Assembly (NCBI RefSeq): GCF_000186265.1
Contig: NC_014934.1
Coordinates: 3,906,001-3,970,000 of the forward strand
Length of the DNA stretch: 64,000 nucleotides
Reading direction: 5' to 3'
Origin: Cellulophaga algicola DSM 14237
GTDB lineage: Bacteria; Bacteroidota; Bacteroidia; Flavobacteriales; Flavobacteriaceae
The notes under the pieces are model-generated. The model worked only from the letters and a program-made list of their open reading frames with translations. It did no database searches and was not told where the DNA came from. Shown in pieces: positions 8,922 through 17,036 of this stretch. Each line of letters opens with the position of its first letter. The first letter of the stretch is position 1. The position numbers and the translations under genes are program-made.

Positions 8922-11399
8922 TTAGAATTCGTCCCCACCATCATCATCATTCCTTTGTTGCCCTTTTTGTTTAGATTTTCCTTTAGGTTGATTAAATCTG
9001 TAAACTAACCCGAGTGTAAATTGTCTTCTTCTCCATTGAAATTCACTTTCTGAAGTAAAAAATTCTGTTTCCGTATAAGATCTTCTTTTTGCAGAGTTAA
9101 AAACATCACTTACATTAAATGATAATGTACCGTTATCACCAAAAACATCCTTACTAAAAGCAAGACTTACAAAGGTTATACTTTTACTTTCTGTTTGTGA
9201 ATTCTCTGAAGGGCCTCTATAGAATACATTAGTTTGCCAATCTATATCTGAGGGTAGTGATACTTTAGAGCTAAATCTAGAAAACCAACTTGTGTTTTTT
9301 GCACCATAATCTACATCGTTAAAGACACCTTCGGTTTCAAATTGGAAAAAGTTGAAACTACCGTTTAAACGTAACCACTTTGTTGGACTGTATAGGATAC
9401 CGGCTTCGGCTCCAATTCTTTGATTGGATGATAGATTAATTGGCAATGACCTTATGATGTTAATACCATCAGAAGTAAGCTCTCCAGTCTCTTCTTGAAT
9501 TCTTTCAAATGAATTAGTTTCTTTCTGGTAATAGATAGAAGAGGTCAATGTTAATTTTTTCCATCTTTTTAAATAACCTAAGTCAAAAGCATTGGCATAA
9601 GCAGGGTCTAAATCTGGATTTCCTTGAAATACGTTTGTTCTACTAGATCTTGAAGGAAACGGATTTATATAACGGCCTCTAGGTCTGTTGATTCTTCTAT
9701 TATATCCTAAAGAAATACTTTCCATTTCACTTAACTCTAAAATTAAATTTACAGTAGGGAAAAGGCCTAAATAGTTCTTATCAAAGTTTAGATCTATCTC
9801 TGATCCTAATACTTCTTGTAATGCAGCTTCATCATATTCAGAAGCTACTTTGCCTTTCAACTGTGTGTTTTCTAATCTTAAGCCTAGTAAAAAAGAGAAT
9901 TTACCATATTTATTACCATATTGAGAATAGAAAGCATTGACATTCTCATCATAACTAAATTTATTCGTCAAATCTAAATTAGTAGTGAATAGGGCTGTAT
10001 TCTGATTTAAAGTGTCTAATTGATAATCAGTTACGCTTTGTTCAAAACTACCACGATAACCAGCTTCAAATTGAGCATCGCCCATAGGCAATACATAATC
10101 TACTTGAAATAAATATTCATTTTCAGTTTCATCTTGATAGATGTTTTCTCTTGCTAATAAATTAGTGTCTGGTATAGTATTGTTTTCTACTATTGTGGTT
10201 AAAATATCTTCTACATCATAGGAGTATTGAAAATCTGAAGTTAATTTATGGCCTTCATCATTAAAGTTGTTAGTGTAGTTTAACGATACCTGATAACTTT
10301 TATCATCTTCACTCTGATCTTCTGTACGAAAGGTTTCATTGGTAACCGTAGTTCCTTCATAGCGTTTACTTTCATTTTCTGTAAGATCTGATTCGTCAGA
10401 AAACCTACCGAAAACGCTAGCCGTTATAGAAGATTTTTCAGTTAAAAAATATTCCATTCCTAAATTAGCATTAAAGGCTTTATCCTTTCTAGTAATGTCT
10501 CTATCTTCAAATATTCTATCATAATCACCACTAGTATACGTATTGTCAAAAAATGCATTACCAGGTGATGTACGGTACGAGTAGCCTAACGTGTTAAATA
10601 GGTTAAATTTGTCTGTTCTTAGATTTAAATTGCTGCTTATTTGACTTGATGTTGGATGACCTATAGTTGTATTTATAGATCCATTAAAGCCTAATGTTTT
10701 TTCTTTTCGTAGAATAATATTTAAAATACCTGCAGTACCCTCGGCATCGTATCTAGCAGAAGGGCTCGTAATTACTTCTACTTTTTCTATAGCATCTGCG
10801 GGTAGTTGGCGTAAAGCATCTGTAGAACCAAAACCTGCCATTGCAGAAGGTTTTCCATTAATTAAAATTCTAACATTTTCGTTTCCTCGTAAACTTATGG
10901 CTCCATCTACATCTACAGTAACAGAGGGAACATTGTTTAATGCATCACTAACATTGGCACCACTTGTGGTAAGATCTTTACCTATATTGTATACTTTTTT
11001 ATCTAAACGAACCTCAACAGTAGTTTTTTCTGCAACCACTTCAATGCCTTCTAATTGAGAAACATCAGGGTTAAGTCGTATCGTACCTAAATTTATAGAC
11101 TTATTCAGGGTTTGATTAGAAAGTCTGTAGGTTTTATAACCTATATATTCTATGCTAACATTATATTTTCCAGGCAGCGTTTCTACTTCATATTTACCTG
11201 TTTCATCTGTAATTCCACCAGTAACCTTACTCGGGTCATCTACACTTTGCAAAACTAGTGTTGCATATTCTAGTGGTTGCCCGGTGTCTTGTTCTACTAC
11301 AATTCCTGTTATTTTTATTGGGTTTTGCTCTTGTGTCCTTTGAGCAGATAGGTTAAATTGTGTGAGTAGTAGTAAGGTAATTGGTAAAAGTAGTTTCAT
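8922..11399 (-). CDS. TonB-receptor-like outer membrane beta-barrel protein
   Basis: The 825 residues comprise a signal peptide (to about residue 20), a carboxypeptidase-regulatory-like beta-sandwich (about 28-110, ITGIVVEQDTGQPLEYATL), a plug domain (about 135-235, with VPSVTVDVDGAISLRGN), and a C-terminal barrel of the OMP_b-brl_3 type ending in a barrel strand plus a charged tail (KGKSKQKGQQRNDDDGGDEF). It lies in the outer membrane. The ligand is unknown, and no SusD-like partner is adjacent. It follows the 154-aa secreted protein gene by 12 bp, so the two form an operon. Confidence 0.88.
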   Translation of the reverse strand: MKLLLPITLLLLTQFNLSAQRTQEQNPIKITGIVVEQDTGQPLEYATLVLQSVDDPSKVTGGITDETGKYEVETLPGKYNVSIEYIGYKTYRLSNQTLNKSINLGTIRLNPDVSQLEGIEVVAEKTTVEVRLDKKVYNIGKDLTTSGANVSDALNNVPSVTVDVDGAISLRGNENVRILINGKPSAMAGFGSTDALRQLPADAIEKVEVITSPSARYDAEGTAGILNIILRKEKTLGFNGSINTTIGHPTSSQISSNLNLRTDKFNLFNTLGYSYRTSPGNAFFDNTYTSGDYDRIFEDRDITRKDKAFNANLGMEYFLTEKSSITASVFGRFSDESDLTENESKRYEGTTVTNETFRTEDQSEDDKSYQVSLNYTNNFNDEGHKLTSDFQYSYDVEDILTTIVENNTIPDTNLLARENIYQDETENEYLFQVDYVLPMGDAQFEAGYRGSFEQSVTDYQLDTLNQNTALFTTNLDLTNKFSYDENVNAFYSQYGNKYGKFSFLLGLRLENTQLKGKVASEYDEAALQEVLGSEIDLNFDKNYLGLFPTVNLILELSEMESISLGYNRRINRPRGRYINPFPSRSSRTNVFQGNPDLDPAYANAFDLGYLKRWKKLTLTSSIYYQKETNSFERIQEETGELTSDGINIIRSLPINLSSNQRIGAEAGILYSPTKWLRLNGSFNFFQFETEGVFNDVDYGAKNTSWFSRFSSKVSLPSDIDWQTNVFYRGPSENSQTESKSITFVSLAFSKDVFGDNGTLSFNVSDVFNSAKRRSYTETEFFTSESEFQWRRRQFTLGLVYRFNQPKGKSKQKGQQRNDDDGGDEF

Positions 11400-11411
11400 G
11401 CTGTTTTTAAA

Positions 11412-11876
11412 TTAATCTTTGTTTTTTCTTTTTTTCTTTTTTTTCTTTTTTGATTTGAATCTTTCTTTTTGCAACTTTTCGAAAGCTTCGTATTTATCTT
11501 CTGGTAATCCTTCTTTTAATTCTTCTTCTTGCTCTTTCACAATTTTTTCCATGGCTTCTCTTGTTTTGTCAGGAGCCAATTTTAAAATTTGTAACTCAAT
11601 TCGCTTTTGAACACTTTTGGTTAAAATTGTTCTAACAATAGCTTCTTCAAAAGGATTTAATCCTACAGATTCAGTTATGTTGGGCATTTCATTATCTACA
11701 ATTTGTTCTGCAGTAAGTGCCTTTGGCTCTTCTTGCGGGGTTTGCGCTTGTGGAATGGAATTTCTTTGTCTTCCGTAACCATTTCCGCTTCTTCCATTAC
11801 CATATTGGGCATTAATTTCTACAGATGATAACACAAGAATTAAAATTGCAATTAAAGATTTTAAATATATTTTCAT
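11412..11876 (-). CDS. secreted protein with poly-Lys C-terminus
   Basis: The 154 residues have a signal peptide (LIAILILVLSSVEINAQ), a Gly/Asn/Arg-rich linker (about 24-45), an alpha-helical Glu/Lys-rich middle, and a C-terminal run of Lys (KSKKKKKKKRKNKD, residues about 141-154). It starts the operon with the beta-barrel receptor. I do not recognise a family. The pairing with the receptor suggests a periplasmic or surface accessory role, which is only inference. Confidence 0.7.
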   Translation of the reverse strand: MKIYLKSLIAILILVLSSVEINAQYGNGRSGNGYGRQRNSIPQAQTPQEEPKALTAEQIVDNEMPNITESVGLNPFEEAIVRTILTKSVQKRIELQILKLAPDKTREAMEKIVKEQEEELKEGLPEDKYEAFEKLQKERFKSKKKKKKKRKNKD

Positions 11877-11923
11877 GGCTAATACTATTATAAGATTATA
11901 AAACTAAATTAAGGTTTAAACGG

Positions 11924-11960
11924 ACTTGGTTAAAAGTTTGTTAAAATGATTTAACCAAGT
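11924..11960. terminator. inverted repeat between arsC-like and secreted-protein genes
   Basis: ACTTGGTTAAA and TTTAACCAAGT form a perfect 11-bp stem with a 15-nt loop, 21 bp past the arsC-like stop. T-tracts are weak, so termination is likely but not certain. Confidence 0.45.
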
Positions 11961-11981
11961 TTTATGCCAAACAACCAAATA

Positions 11982-12323
11982 TTAAATAATTGATTGGATA
12001 TCAGAAGCCGGGCGTCCAATTACCGCTTTTGTACCGTTTACTATAATGGGACGTTCAATTAATTTTGGATGGGCAATCATAGCTTTTATGAGTTCTTTTT
12101 CTGATAATTCCTTGCCTTTATATTCTTCCTTCCAGATTTTTTCATTTTTCCGGACTAAATTAATGGCAGGAATATCTAAAAGATGAATGATTTCGGAAAG
12201 TTCTTTTTCCGTTAGTACATCTTCTAAATACTTTACTACTTTAAACTCCTTACCTGATTTTTCAAGTACCGCTAAACCTTCTCTAGATTTGGAGCATCTT
12301 GGGTTGTGATATATTGTAATCAT
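11982..12323 (-). CDS. arsenate reductase family (ArsC/Spx-like, glutaredoxin fold)
   Basis: The 113-residue thioredoxin-fold protein opens with ITIYHNPRCSKSREGLAVL, placing a single catalytic Cys at residue 9 in the NPRCSKS motif of glutaredoxin-type ArsC. The downstream ERPIIVNGTKAVIGRP contains the cis-Pro segment and conserved Arg. Such proteins reduce arsenate with glutathione or glutaredoxin, but in Bacteroidota many are YffB-like with no proven arsenate activity. No ars operon is nearby. It follows prfB by 30 bp. Confidence 0.85.
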   Translation of the reverse strand: MITIYHNPRCSKSREGLAVLEKSGKEFKVVKYLEDVLTEKELSEIIHLLDIPAINLVRKNEKIWKEEYKGKELSEKELIKAMIAHPKLIERPIIVNGTKAVIGRPASDIQSII

Positions 12324-12353
12324 AATAATTTATTTTAAAAGTTATAGCCTAAT

Positions 12354-13455
12354 TTATTCTTCGTCTCTCTGCCCCATCATCATTAAAAAAGCTTTTAAAA
12401 ACTTATCTATATCGCCATCCATAACGGCATCAACATTACCAGTTTCTGTAGCGGTACGTACATCTTTTACCAGTTTATATGGATGCATCACATAATTTCG
12501 AATTTGAGAACCCCATTCAATTTTCATTTTAGAGGACTCTATTTCCTGGCGGGCTTCCATCTTTTTACGCAATTCAATTTCATAAAGCTGAGATTTAAGC
12601 ATTTTTAATGCCGTAGCTCTATTTTCATGCTGAGAACGTGAATCTGAACAAGAAATCTGAATTCCACTTGGTTTATGCGTAAGTTGAACTTTAGTTTCAA
12701 CCTTATTCACATTTTGTCCACCAGCTCCAGAAGACCTTGCGGTTGTGATATCTATATCTGCAGGATTAATAGCAATCTCTATGCTATCATCTACTAATGG
12801 GTATACATAAACAGAGGCAAATGAGGTATGACGTTTTGCATTGCTATCAAAAGGAGAAATACGAACCAATCGGTGAACTCCATTCTCACCTTTTAACCAT
12901 CCAAAGGAAAACTCACCATCAATTTCTAAGGTTACGGTTTTTATACCGGTAACATCACCTTCTTGATAATTGAGTTCTTTTATTTTGAAGCCCTTTTTTT
13001 CGCTCCACATCATATACATTCGCATGAGCATAGCAGCCCAATCACAACTCTCAGTTCCACCGGCTCCTGCGGTAATTTGTATAATAGCAGGGAGTTCATC
13101 ACCTTCCTCAGAAAGCATGTTTTTGAACTCTAGGTTCTCTATAGTGTCTAGTGTTTTAGTATACTGTTTTTCTACTTCTTCCTCGGTAATAGCACCTTCT
13201 TTTTGAAACTCAATAAGAACTTCCAGGTCATTAGCTAAGGTTTCGGATGTTTTATAGTCATCAACCCACTTTTTTTTAGATTGAATATACTTCATGTGCT
13301 CCTGAGCCTTTTGAGGATTGTCCCAAAAGTCTGGTGCTAATGTTTTTTCTTGTTCATTCTCTATTTCTATAAGCTTGGCATCAACGTCAAAGATACCTCC
13401 TCAACGCACCAAGGCGATCTAAAAGACCTTTGTATAGGTCTGTAGTAATTATCAT
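12354..13455 (-). CDS. prfB: peptide chain release factor 2 (programmed +1 frameshift)
   Basis: RF2 recognises UAA and UGA and triggers peptide release. The gene needs two frames. The first, from the ATG at 13455, encodes 22 codons ending AGG AGG TAT CTT and then the in-frame TGA at 13389-13387. A +1 shift on CTT-TGA-C continues as Asp-Val-Asp and runs to 12354, giving about 366 residues, the normal RF2 length. The anti-stop tripeptide SPF ([15 protein letters not shown]) and the catalytic GGQ ([13 protein letters not shown], near residue 246) are present. Annotating only the ATG at 13295 would lose about 53 residues. Confidence 0.95.
13387..13401 (-). promoter_or_regulatory. prfB: prfB +1 frameshift site with internal Shine-Dalgarno
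   Basis: The minus strand reads AGGAGGTATCTTTGAC. It combines an anti-SD-pairing AGGAGG, a short spacer, the slippery CTT, and the UGA stop followed by C. This is the conserved autoregulatory RF2 signal. Confidence 0.95.
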
Positions 13456-13524
13456 GCTATTCAATTTGAAGCAAAAATAAGTTTCTTTTTACTTGAAAAC
13501 TCTTCTAATCATAAAAAAGATAAT

Positions 13525-14379
13525 TTACTGCTGCTGACTACTAACTTGTACAGAATAATGTGTTCTGTTTTGACCTTGGGTATATACGATGCCTTTTAAA
13601 GGAGAACAGTCTTGGTAGTCTTTACCATGACAGACCTTAATATGGTTAGTACCAACTAATAAATTGTTGGTAGGGTCAAAGCCCACCCAACCAATATTAA
13701 GAATATATACTTCTGCCCAAGCATGCATTTGAGAATCTCCGAAATAGCCATTTCCTTGATGTAAGTACCCAGATACATAGCGAGCGGGTACTTTGTTCGC
13801 TCTAGCAATAGCACAGAATAGGTGTGTAAAATCTTGACAAACACCATGCCTATTCATGATAATGTTATTTAAAGTAGTCTCTACATTGGTTACATTAACT
13901 TTAAAGTAGAGGTGCTCGTAGGTAAAACTATTTAAGTCTTGTACATTTTCAAAAATAGATTTTGCTACATCAAAAGAAAAAATAGCTTCTTTACTTTTGG
14001 GTAAAGAAGTGAAATGAGTACTCCTTAAAAACCGATTGAAGTCTATTTTAAAATCTAGAGAATTTAGTTTTTCATAATCTTGTTCAATAGATGTGAAAAT
14101 TTGAAAATCGAATGGATTTATATCCTTTTTAATTAGTTTAAAGTTTGCTGTAAATTCAATCTCATTAAAGGATTTTTTAGGATTTACGCGTATGGTTTCA
14201 AAACCATAACCATTTATAGAAACTTCATTAGGTGTACCCAAAGAGTTTTTAAATTTAATTTCAATGAATTCTTGATTGTCATTAGTTTCTGGGATAATTA
14301 GAAATTGCCAAAAAGCACTATGCACCAAATTTTCATAGGTGTTTGTAGTGCTATATAGGATACTATATGCTAATGACAT
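13525..14379 (-). CDS. transglutaminase-like protein of the alpha-E / ATP-grasp operon
   Basis: The 284 residues have an N-terminal beta domain and a C-terminal transglutaminase-like core. The catalytic triad is Cys near 179 in HGVCQDFTHLF, His near 219 in MHAWAEVYI, and Asp near 235 in GWVGFDPTNN. No signal peptide is seen. It is the last gene of a leftward three-gene cluster after the ATP-grasp and alpha-E genes. In comparative genomics this trio is a predicted peptide-synthesis or modification system. The actual substrate is unknown. Confidence 0.9.
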   Translation of the reverse strand: MSLAYSILYSTTNTYENLVHSAFWQFLIIPETNDNQEFIEIKFKNSLGTPNEVSINGYGFETIRVNPKKSFNEIEFTANFKLIKKDINPFDFQIFTSIEQDYEKLNSLDFKIDFNRFLRSTHFTSLPKSKEAIFSFDVAKSIFENVQDLNSFTYEHLYFKVNVTNVETTLNNIIMNRHGVCQDFTHLFCAIARANKVPARYVSGYLHQGNGYFGDSQMHAWAEVYILNIGWVGFDPTNNLLVGTNHIKVCHGKDYQDCSPLKGIVYTQGQNRTHYSVQVSSQQQ

Positions 14380-14421
14380 AATTTTAAAAAATTGCTATTA
14401 ATTCTATGTGTTAGAAATAGT

Positions 14422-15369
14422 CTAGTAGTTAAAGAATTCTTTTTCCATTTTTAAACTTATTTCTGTTAGATTAATCAAGATATTCTCTATAAACTCTTGA
14501 ATATTGCATTCTATCTCTTCAATATGCTTGTATTGAATTTCTGATCTTACTTTTCCAATTAAGAATGCTGTTGAATTTTTGTTGTAATTTGTGGTGGTGT
14601 CCAAGACCTTAATATGGTAGTAAACTTGGTTTAAACTATTCATTATAGAACGCGGACAATTAGGATTTAAAATTAAAAATTCTAAAGTAGAAATACTTGT
14701 TGGCGCTTTCTTGTAATGTCTTCTCATCATATCATATGATTCTGCACATTTTAATAAGGTAGTCCATTCAAAGCTTTTACTAAATTTATCGCCATAACTT
14801 CCCTGAGAATTTAGAGCATCTTTGTTTTTAGAATTTATAATTCTAATTACTTGTGTGGCACGTTCCATATTTATGCCTAACATGATAATGGCATACACAG
14901 GGTCGTGGAGTAGGGTGCCTCTAATTTTACCTCTTAAGATATCAGTCATTTCTGTTACATGTAGTGTAAAATCATGCAAGCCATTTTTTACAAATACGTC
15001 TGAATTATAATTTAATGTAAAATGATAAAACTTATTAATTGCCTCGTACAACTCTGTAGAGATTAAATCCCTGGCACTATTGGCATTTTCACGTGCGGAC
15101 TTAATATTATTAATAATGGAATAATGGGTTTGGTGATCTAAGCCTATTTTAAATAAAACATTTTGTTCATTAAGAATTTTACTATCGTCTTCCTCAGGGT
15201 CTCCAACCATAAAAAGCATGGACCGCAATACAAATTGTCTTGATTGTGAAAGTTGATTAGGTGCATCTAAGGATGAAAAGTAATTGACGTTTAAATACCG
15301 AGCGATATGTTCTGAACGTTCAATATAACGACCCATCCAGAATAGATTATTTGCAACTCTTGCTAGCAT
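14422..15369 (-). CDS. alpha-E domain protein
   Basis: The 315-residue all-helical protein opens with MLARVANNLFWMGRYIERSEHIAR, the hallmark N-terminus of the alpha-E family, with conserved Arg and Glu residues. The family has no known catalytic activity. It is nearly always coded beside a circularly permuted ATP-grasp enzyme and a transglutaminase, as here, with a 3-bp gap to the ATP-grasp gene. It may hold the substrate or the peptide product. Confidence 0.92.
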   Translation of the reverse strand: MLARVANNLFWMGRYIERSEHIARYLNVNYFSSLDAPNQLSQSRQFVLRSMLFMVGDPEEDDSKILNEQNVLFKIGLDHQTHYSIINNIKSARENANSARDLISTELYEAINKFYHFTLNYNSDVFVKNGLHDFTLHVTEMTDILRGKIRGTLLHDPVYAIIMLGINMERATQVIRIINSKNKDALNSQGSYGDKFSKSFEWTTLLKCAESYDMMRRHYKKAPTSISTLEFLILNPNCPRSIMNSLNQVYYHIKVLDTTTNYNKNSTAFLIGKVRSEIQYKHIEEIECNIQEFIENILINLTEISLKMEKEFFNY

Positions 15370-15372
15370 ATA

Positions 15373-16839
15373 TTATATAGATTTTAGTACCCAAGTGTCT
15401 TTAGAACCACCGCCTTGAGATGAATTAACAATTAAATTTCCTTTTTGTAGTGCTACGCGTGTTAAACCGCCTTTAAGTACAAACTCTTTGTCTTTGCCCA
15501 AGACCGTAAATGTTCTTAGATCTACATGGCGTTGTTCAAATTTCTCAGAATCATCAATATAGGTAGGATGTACAGATAAAGACATTATAGGTTGCGCTAC
15601 ATATTTTCTTGGACTGGCTAAGATTTCTGCTTTTACAACTTCTATTTCTTCTTTACTAAGTCTGTTTCCTATAGATATGCCATAACCCCCAGCTTCATCA
15701 ACAGGTTTAATGACTAAGTTTCCAATATTTTCTAAAACATACTTTAACTCTTCAGGTCTTGAACAATGGTACGTATGTACGTTACTTAATATAGGCTCTT
15801 CGTCTAAGTAATATTTAATAATTTGCGGCATGTACGTATAAACAGCCTTATCATCTGCAACTCCTGTACCGGGTGCATTTGCTAGGGTTACATTTCCTTT
15901 TTTGTATGCGGCAAATAATCCAGGAACACCAATGGCAGAGTCTGCCTTAAATTCTAAAGGATCTATATACTGGTCATCAATTCTTCTATAGATAATATCT
16001 ACTTTTAAAGGTCCTTTTATAGTTTTCATGTATACAAAATCATTTTCAACAAATAAATCTCGACCTTCTACAAGTTCAACACCCATTGTTTTAGCTAAAT
16101 AGGAATGTTCGTAAAAGGCAGAATTGTACATCCCAGGTGTAATGACTACGCAATTAGGAATGTCTACGCCCTGAGGCTTTACACTTTCTAAAAGGTCTAA
16201 AAGGTTTTCTGCATAATTCGTGACAGAATAGGTTTGGTAATGGTTAAAGACACCAAAGAGTGCACGTTTTAAAGCTGTTCTATTGCAGATTACATAGCTT
16301 ACGCCAGATGGACAACGAATATTATCTTCTAAAACATAATATTTACCATCATTATGTTTTATGACATCAATACCAGAAATATGATTGTAAATACCCCCGG
16401 GAGGATCTATCCCATTCATTTGTTCTAAGTAATTAGCAGAAGAACTTATTAGATCCATCGGGACAATACCATCACGAATAATATTTTTATCATGGTAAAT
16501 GTCCCAAAGAAATAGATTTAAAGCCTTACTTCTTTGTATGGATCCTTTTTCAATAATGTCCCATTCTGTAGCGTCTATTATTCGAGGAAAAAGATCAAAA
16601 GGGAATATTTTCTCCTTAGTTTCTTTATCACCATAGACTTGGAATGTAATTCCTTGATTAAAAAAGGAAGCTTTTGCCTTGGTGTTTAGTTTCACATAAT
16701 CGTCAATTGATTGCTCACCATAAAGGGAAAATAGTTTTTGATAAACTTCTTTAATTTTTCCCTCAGCATCAAAAATTTCATCATACAACTCAGAATCTCT
16801 CTCGTAAGATGAAAATATTTTATTTTCAATATTTGTCAT
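15373..16839 (-). CDS. circularly permuted ATP-grasp enzyme
   Basis: The 488 residues belong to the circularly permuted ATP-grasp type 2 family. Visible pieces include SGIDVIKHNDGKYYVLEDN, the RCPSGVSYVICNR segment, IIYRRIDDQYIDPLEF, and the nucleotide-binding VIKPVDEAGGYGISIG. The fold predicts an ATP-dependent carboxylate-amine ligase, so an amide- or peptide-forming role. It is the first gene of the leftward operon with alpha-E and transglutaminase, and the tight spacing argues for one complex or pathway. Confidence 0.92.
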   Translation of the reverse strand: MTNIENKIFSSYERDSELYDEIFDAEGKIKEVYQKLFSLYGEQSIDDYVKLNTKAKASFFNQGITFQVYGDKETKEKIFPFDLFPRIIDATEWDIIEKGSIQRSKALNLFLWDIYHDKNIIRDGIVPMDLISSSANYLEQMNGIDPPGGIYNHISGIDVIKHNDGKYYVLEDNIRCPSGVSYVICNRTALKRALFGVFNHYQTYSVTNYAENLLDLLESVKPQGVDIPNCVVITPGMYNSAFYEHSYLAKTMGVELVEGRDLFVENDFVYMKTIKGPLKVDIIYRRIDDQYIDPLEFKADSAIGVPGLFAAYKKGNVTLANAPGTGVADDKAVYTYMPQIIKYYLDEEPILSNVHTYHCSRPEELKYVLENIGNLVIKPVDEAGGYGISIGNRLSKEEIEVVKAEILASPRKYVAQPIMSLSVHPTYIDDSEKFEQRHVDLRTFTVLGKDKEFVLKGGLTRVALQKGNLIVNSSQGGGSKDTWVLKSI

Positions 16840-17036
16840 ATAAATAGTGTTTGAGTTAAATTACTGGTTTTTATAGACTTTATTAGCTATAATTAAGCAA
16901 TAATCGGACTATGATTTAATATTTTGCATAATAATTTACTGTGAATTTTGATGATTTGGTTTTTTGTTGCCTTTATAGCACATTTAGAACTAAGTCCATT
17001 GTTTTTTTATAATTTTAAGATCTAAAAATATTGAAA

